46,438 nt of DNA from the NCBI GenBank assembly GCA_020426595.1, contig JAGQPS010000003.1, forward strand, positions 5,497 through 51,934, given 5' to 3'. Origin of the DNA: Planctomycetales bacterium (GTDB lineage: Bacteria; Planctomycetota; Planctomycetia; Pirellulales; Pirellulaceae). The notes beneath the pieces were generated by a model. It was not told where the DNA came from and did not search any database. It worked only from the letters and a program-made list of their open reading frames with translations. This document shows positions 42,702-46,438 of the stretch, in pieces (the stretch's first letter is position 1; each line of letters starts with the position of its first letter). A program made the translations under genes and the position numbers.

Positions 42702-44513
42702 ATGACGATCCGTAACGAAGACATTCGCAACTTCTGCATCATCGCCCACATCGATCACGGCAAAAGCACGCTCGCGGACCGTTTGCTCGAAAGCACCGGA
42801 ACCGTGAGCTCGCGTGAAATGAAGACGCAGTTGCTCGACGACATGGCGCTCGAACGCGAACGCGGCATCACGATCAAGGCGCGGGCCGTGGCGATGAACT
42901 GCGTGCACGAAGGGCATCGTTATGAACTCAATTTGATCGACACGCCGGGCCACGTCGACTTCGCCTACGAAGTCTCGCGATCGCTCGCCTGCTGCGAGGG
43001 AGCCCTGTTGGTCGTCGATGCGTTTCAAGGGGTCGAGGCCCAAACGCTCGCCAATGTTTACGCGGCGATGGAACACGACCTCGTGATCGTGCCGGTCATC
43101 AACAAGATCGACCTGCAACACCAGCGAGCCGACGAAGTGGCTCATGAGATGGAGCAGTCGCTGGGTATCGATCCCGATACCGTCGTCCGCGTCAGCGCGA
43201 AGAGTGGCATCGGTATTCCCGACCTGATCGACGCGATCATCAAGCGAATCCCGCCTCCAAAGGGAGATCCCGAGGCGACGTTGCAGGCGATGGTGTTCGA
43301 TTCCCACTACGACGACTACCGCGGCGCGATCACCTACGTGCGCGTGATGCAAGGGTCGATCAAGAAGGGACAGCGCATTCGCTTCCTCCAAACCGGCTAC
43401 ACCCACGAAGCGTTGGAAATCGGACAGTTCGCGCCGCGCATGAAGCCTTGTGAGGAATTGCGGGCCGGCGAGGTGGGCTACCTCGTCTGCAACATCAAGA
43501 GCTTGGACAACGTCAAGATCGGTGACACCGTCAGTATCCCGGGTGACAAGGCCGCGCCCCCCTTGGCCGGATACAAGGAACCTCGTCGGATGGTTTACTG
43601 CGGACTCTATCCGTCCGACGGCCAGGACTTCGAGGAGCTGCGCGACGCGTTGACCAAGCTGTCGATCAACGATCCAAGTTTCGAATTCATGCCGGAGTCG
43701 AGCGAGGCGTTGGGCTTTGGTTTTCGTTGCGGCTTCCTCGGCCTGCTGCATATGGAGATCATCCAGCAGCGACTCGAGGGCGAGGCCAATATCGACCTCG
43801 TGCAAACCGCGCCGAACGTGACCTACGAGATCTTGACGCACACCGGGGAGGTACTGGAAATCCACCGCCCCCAGGAAGTGCCCGACTCGGGTCAAATCGC
43901 CGAGTTCCGTCAACCGATCGTGCGAGTCAATGTGATCGTCCCCGAGGAATTCGTGGGGGCCGTCATGAAACTCGCCAACGACCGACGCGGAGTCCAAATC
44001 GGTCAGGAGTATCTTTCGCCAACGCGGGTGATGCTGACCTACGATCTCCCCTTGGCCGATGTCATCTACGACATGCACGACAAGCTCAAGAGCATGACTC
44101 GTGGCTATGGCACGATGGACTACGAGCTGCAGGGGTATCAGACCGCCGACCTGGTGAAGATGGACATCCTGGTCAACGGCAAGCAAGTCGATGCCTTGAG
44201 TGTGGTTTGTCACCGTGGTGACGCCGACCGCCGAGGGCGAGCGGTTTGCAAGAAGTTGAAGGAAGAGATCGATCGGCACATGTTCGAGGTGGCGGTGCAG
44301 GCCGCGATCGGCTCCCGCATCATCGCTCGCGAGACCGTGAAGGCGCTCCGCAAGAACGTGACGGCCAAGTGTTACGGCGGCGATATCTCGCGGAAGAAGA
44401 AGCTGTGGGCCAAGCAGCGTGAAGGCAAGAAGCGGATGAAGAGCGTCGGCAGTGTCGACATCCCGCAAAAGGCCTTCATGGCGGTGCTCCATACGGGTGA
44501 GGAACGCGAGTAG
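42702..44513 (+). CDS. lepA: Elongation factor 4 (LepA)
   Basis: Translational GTPase that back-translocates or remodels ribosomes. The 603-residue product has the G1 motif AHIDHGKST (15-23), the switch segment DTPGHVDF, NKIDLQ, domain II, the EF-G-like domains III and V and the LepA-specific C-terminal domain ending KRMKSVGSVDIPQKAF. Length is exactly that of the family. AAAAGAGG lies 11 bases before ATG 42702. The equally long minus-strand ORF across it is a shadow. Confidence 0.98.
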   Translation: MTIRNEDIRNFCIIAHIDHGKSTLADRLLESTGTVSSREMKTQLLDDMALERERGITIKARAVAMNCVHEGHRYELNLIDTPGHVDFAYEVSRSLACCEGALLVVDAFQGVEAQTLANVYAAMEHDLVIVPVINKIDLQHQRADEVAHEMEQSLGIDPDTVVRVSAKSGIGIPDLIDAIIKRIPPPKGDPEATLQAMVFDSHYDDYRGAITYVRVMQGSIKKGQRIRFLQTGYTHEALEIGQFAPRMKPCEELRAGEVGYLVCNIKSLDNVKIGDTVSIPGDKAAPPLAGYKEPRRMVYCGLYPSDGQDFEELRDALTKLSINDPSFEFMPESSEALGFGFRCGFLGLLHMEIIQQRLEGEANIDLVQTAPNVTYEILTHTGEVLEIHRPQEVPDSGQIAEFRQPIVRVNVIVPEEFVGAVMKLANDRRGVQIGQEYLSPTRVMLTYDLPLADVIYDMHDKLKSMTRGYGTMDYELQGYQTADLVKMDILVNGKQVDALSVVCHRGDADRRGRAVCKKLKEEIDRHMFEVAVQAAIGSRIIARETVKALRKNVTAKCYGGDISRKKKLWAKQREGKKRMKSVGSVDIPQKAFMAVLHTGEERE

Positions 44514-44566
44514 GTTCCGATTCAGGCGCCACGTGTTCGCGCTGGCCGGCCGGTGGGAACTTCTCC

Positions 44567-44572
44567 TATAAT
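44567..44572 (+). promoter_or_regulatory. Candidate -10 box (TATAAT) before the coiled-coil gene
   Basis: A perfect TATAAT lies 110 bases before the next start; the -35 side is GC-rich and poor (TGGCCG at 44543-44548). Confidence 0.35.
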
Positions 44573-44682
44573 CGAAGCGTCCATCCCGAGTGGGCCGCGT
44601 GCGGTCGTTGGCGGTCCCGTCGTTCCCGGCTGGGTCGGCGTAGCGACGTCGCCGGTTTGAACAAGATTCTGTGAGGCATGCG

Positions 44683-46438
44683 ATGTCACCGGTCCAAGCA
44701 CGCGTTCATTCCGCGGCTCAACGGCTCGACGCCCAGCGACGCGTCCAACTTCTCCCTTGGACCTTGGGGCTCGGCGTGTTGCTCGCGACCGCCGCGATCG
44801 TCGTCCCCAAGATCTGGTACTGGGAGCGACCTTCCTCGTTGCTTTCTTGGTGGACTACCGGCTGGTTGCTGTTGGCGGCCGCGATTGGCGTCGTCGCCGC
44901 GGAGGTATTCGTCCGAGTCCGTCGGACCGCCACTCTGCGAGCCGCCATTGAGATCGATCGTCGCCTGGGACTGCGTGAACGAGTCTCGACCGCTTGCAGT
45001 TTGCCACCCAACGTGGCCGAAAGCGAAATCGGACAGTTGATCGAGGCGGACGCCGCTCGGCATTTGGAAGGGATCGATCTGAGACCTTCCTTCCCCGTCA
45101 AGCCACCTCGCTCGTTGGTCATCGTCGTCGTGTTTTTTCTTCTGGCCGCCGGACTGGGATGGCTCCTACCCGACGCCTCGTCGCAGGTAGCCGAAGCCGC
45201 GGAGGTGAACGGTGAAGTCGTCTCACCCGAGACTCGCGAAGCGATCGTGAAGGAACTCGAAGCGACTCTCGAACAGACCCAGGAGCTCGGCGAGCGACTC
45301 GATCTCGAGGAAGCCACGGAACTCAATGACGCGTTCCGCGCGGCGATGGAGGAAATGCGGAACGACGAACAGCTCGAACCGGAAAACGCGCTGGCTCGAT
45401 TGAATGATCTCAAGGAGTTGCTCGAACGCCGAGCTCAGGACCTAGGGGATGCCGATTCGATTCGAGACGCGCTCGAGAAGCTCGGTGAGATCGAATCCGG
45501 CCCCGCGGATGAGTTCATTCGAGCGATGCAGAACGGCGATTTGGAATCGGCGATCGACGCGCTCGATAACTTGGCCGACGCGATGAACGACCTCTCCGAT
45601 CCGGCCGCGAGCAACGAGGCGAAGCAAGCCGCCGCGCGTCAGCTCGCCGAGCTCGGCGAGAAACTCGCCCAACAAGCGGAACAGGCTCGGCAACAACGAG
45701 AAGAGCTAGAGCGTCGGTTGGAACGGGCTCGCGAGGAAGGAGACCTCGAACAAGCGGCTCAACTCGAGCAGCAACTCGAGAACCAAGGAGAGGCGAGCGA
45801 CCTCCAAGAGCTGGCCGAGCAAATTCAACAGGCCGCCCAAGCCGAGCAACAGGCGGCCGCCGCGGAGGCCGCTGCCCAGGCGGCCGAGGCTCAGGCCGCG
45901 CAAGCCGAGGCGGAAGCCCAGGCCGCGGAAGAGTCGCCGCAAGCGCCCGGAGAATCACCGGCCGAACGGCAACAGCGCATCGACGAAGCCAAGCAGCGAG
46001 CCCAAGAGGCTCGTGAACAAGCCGAAGCCGCTCGTCAACAAGCCGATCAAGCCGCGCAAGAGGCCAAGGAGGCGACCGAGCAAATGCAGGAAGGGCTCCA
46101 GGAAGCTCAACAGCAAATGGAGAACCTGCAGGATATCGAAGGCGCGATCGAGCAGATCGAGGGAGCTCGTGCTCGCCTGCGACAAGGCCAACAGCAGGGT
46201 CAGCAACAAGGTCAACCGCAAGGTCGGCAAGCGGGCCAAGGTCAGGGACAAGGCGAGGGGGGCGAGGGCGACCAGCAGGGTCAAGGACAAGGACTCGGCG
46301 ACGGCCAAGGGGATGGCGCCCGTCCCGAGGAAGCGACCGACGTTGGCTTTTTTGAATCCCGCAATCCCACGACGCCCATGCCTGGCGAGGTGGTGATCGG
46401 TGGGCAAGTCGGTGGAGAAAATCGCGCCGGCACGTCAA
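44683..46438 (+). CDS. Membrane-anchored coiled-coil Ala/Gln/Glu-rich protein, 5' part (runs off window)
   Basis: The reading frame from ATG 44683 stays open to the window end, at least 585 codons. Two hydrophobic segments (LLPWTLGLGVLLATAAIVV, about 22-40; WLLLAAAIGVVAAEVFV) and a third (SLVIVVVFFLLAAGLGWLL, about 141-159) anchor it. From about residue 180 it is charged, helical and coiled-coil-like (KELEATLEQTQELGERLDL), then Ala/Gln-rich (QAAEAQAAQAEAEAQAAEE), then from about 500 a Gln/Gly-rich low-complexity stretch. I do not recognise a family with a known role; similar proteins occur beside MoxR/vWA (BatA-type) genes in planctomycetes as far as I recall. The opposite-strand ORFs here are shadows. 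Confidence 0.85.
   Translation, partial: MSPVQARVHSAAQRLDAQRRVQLLPWTLGLGVLLATAAIVVPKIWYWERPSSLLSWWTTGWLLLAAAIGVVAAEVFVRVRRTATLRAAIEIDRRLGLRERVSTACSLPPNVAESEIGQLIEADAARHLEGIDLRPSFPVKPPRSLVIVVVFFLLAAGLGWLLPDASSQVAEAAEVNGEVVSPETREAIVKELEATLEQTQELGERLDLEEATELNDAFRAAMEEMRNDEQLEPENALARLNDLKELLERRAQDLGDADSIRDALEKLGEIESGPADEFIRAMQNGDLESAIDALDNLADAMNDLSDPAASNEAKQAAARQLAELGEKLAQQAEQARQQREELERRLERAREEGDLEQAAQLEQQLENQGEASDLQELAEQIQQAAQAEQQAAAAEAAAQAAEAQAAQAEAEAQAAEESPQAPGESPAERQQRIDEAKQRAQEAREQAEAARQQADQAAQEAKEATEQMQEGLQEAQQQMENLQDIEGAIEQIEGARARLRQGQQQGQQQGQPQGRQAGQGQGQGEGGEGDQQGQGQGLGDGQGDGARPEEATDVGFFESRNPTTPMPGEVVIGGQVGGENRAGTS

Noticed and set aside
42681-44492. 603-residue minus-strand ORF opposite lepA
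   Set aside because: Exact antisense of a certain gene; composition (His/Asp/Val-rich) is that of a mirrored frame, no motifs.

Overview
The window looks like a chromosomal segment of a planctomycete, probably a Pirellulales-type bacterium. It is GC-rich. It carries a large secreted protein of the 'Planctomycete/Verrucomicrobium' type (propeller, HEAT repeats and one haem-binding CxxCH domain), an ECF sigma factor gene overlapping a Ser/Thr kinase gene, a MerR-like HTH protein with a receiver-like domain, many exported or membrane proteins of unknown function, and bacterial genes of the methanofuran/methylofuran (H4MPT-linked C1) pathway. These traits together are typical of the phylum. I see no rRNA, tRNA, CRISPR array, prophage or insertion sequence.

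Layout. 1-4.9 kb, minus strand: the start of glnS, gltX, a six-helix membrane protein and a fumarylacetoacetate-hydrolase-family enzyme. 5-11 kb: a hairpin- and repeat-bearing gap, then a cyclic-di-GMP protein (degenerate HD-GYP, PAS, GGDEF), an AIM24 protein and a convergent acyl-CoA ligase. 11-12.4 kb: a DUF4430-like exported protein followed by a DUF6580-like membrane protein, a possible uptake pair. 12.4-17.3 kb, minus: a WcaJ-type sugar-phosphate transferase, a ketosynthase-fold protein without its catalytic Cys, and an exported protein. 18.1-20.7 kb, plus: a thioredoxin-like/CAP-like protein, a TerB-like protein and a TadE-like protein, each followed by an intrinsic terminator. 20.8-26.9 kb, minus: the haem/propeller protein, the kinase and the sigma factor.

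27.5-34.9 kb is a plus-strand run: ferritin-like protein and SDR oxidoreductase (overlapping), a SIS protein, a core-MetE methyltransferase and an MBL-fold hydrolase (overlapping), then mfnD-, mfnF- and mfnE-like genes, the last two overlapping. The final three should build parts of the furan C1 cofactor. Together with the core-MetE protein they suggest a C1-metabolism neighbourhood, the most interesting part of the window. 35-46.4 kb holds aspS, the HTH/receiver regulator, moaC, nrdR, a PH-domain protein, an OsmC protein, a ROK kinase, lepA and the start of a long membrane-anchored coiled-coil protein that runs off the end.

Genes fill most of the window, but several gaps of 350-900 bases exist. 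They hold a dispersed repeat (three copies plus a half copy), a purine-rich repeat at gene 3' ends and several perfect hairpins. Long antisense ORFs are common because of GC-rich codon use and were treated as shadows.
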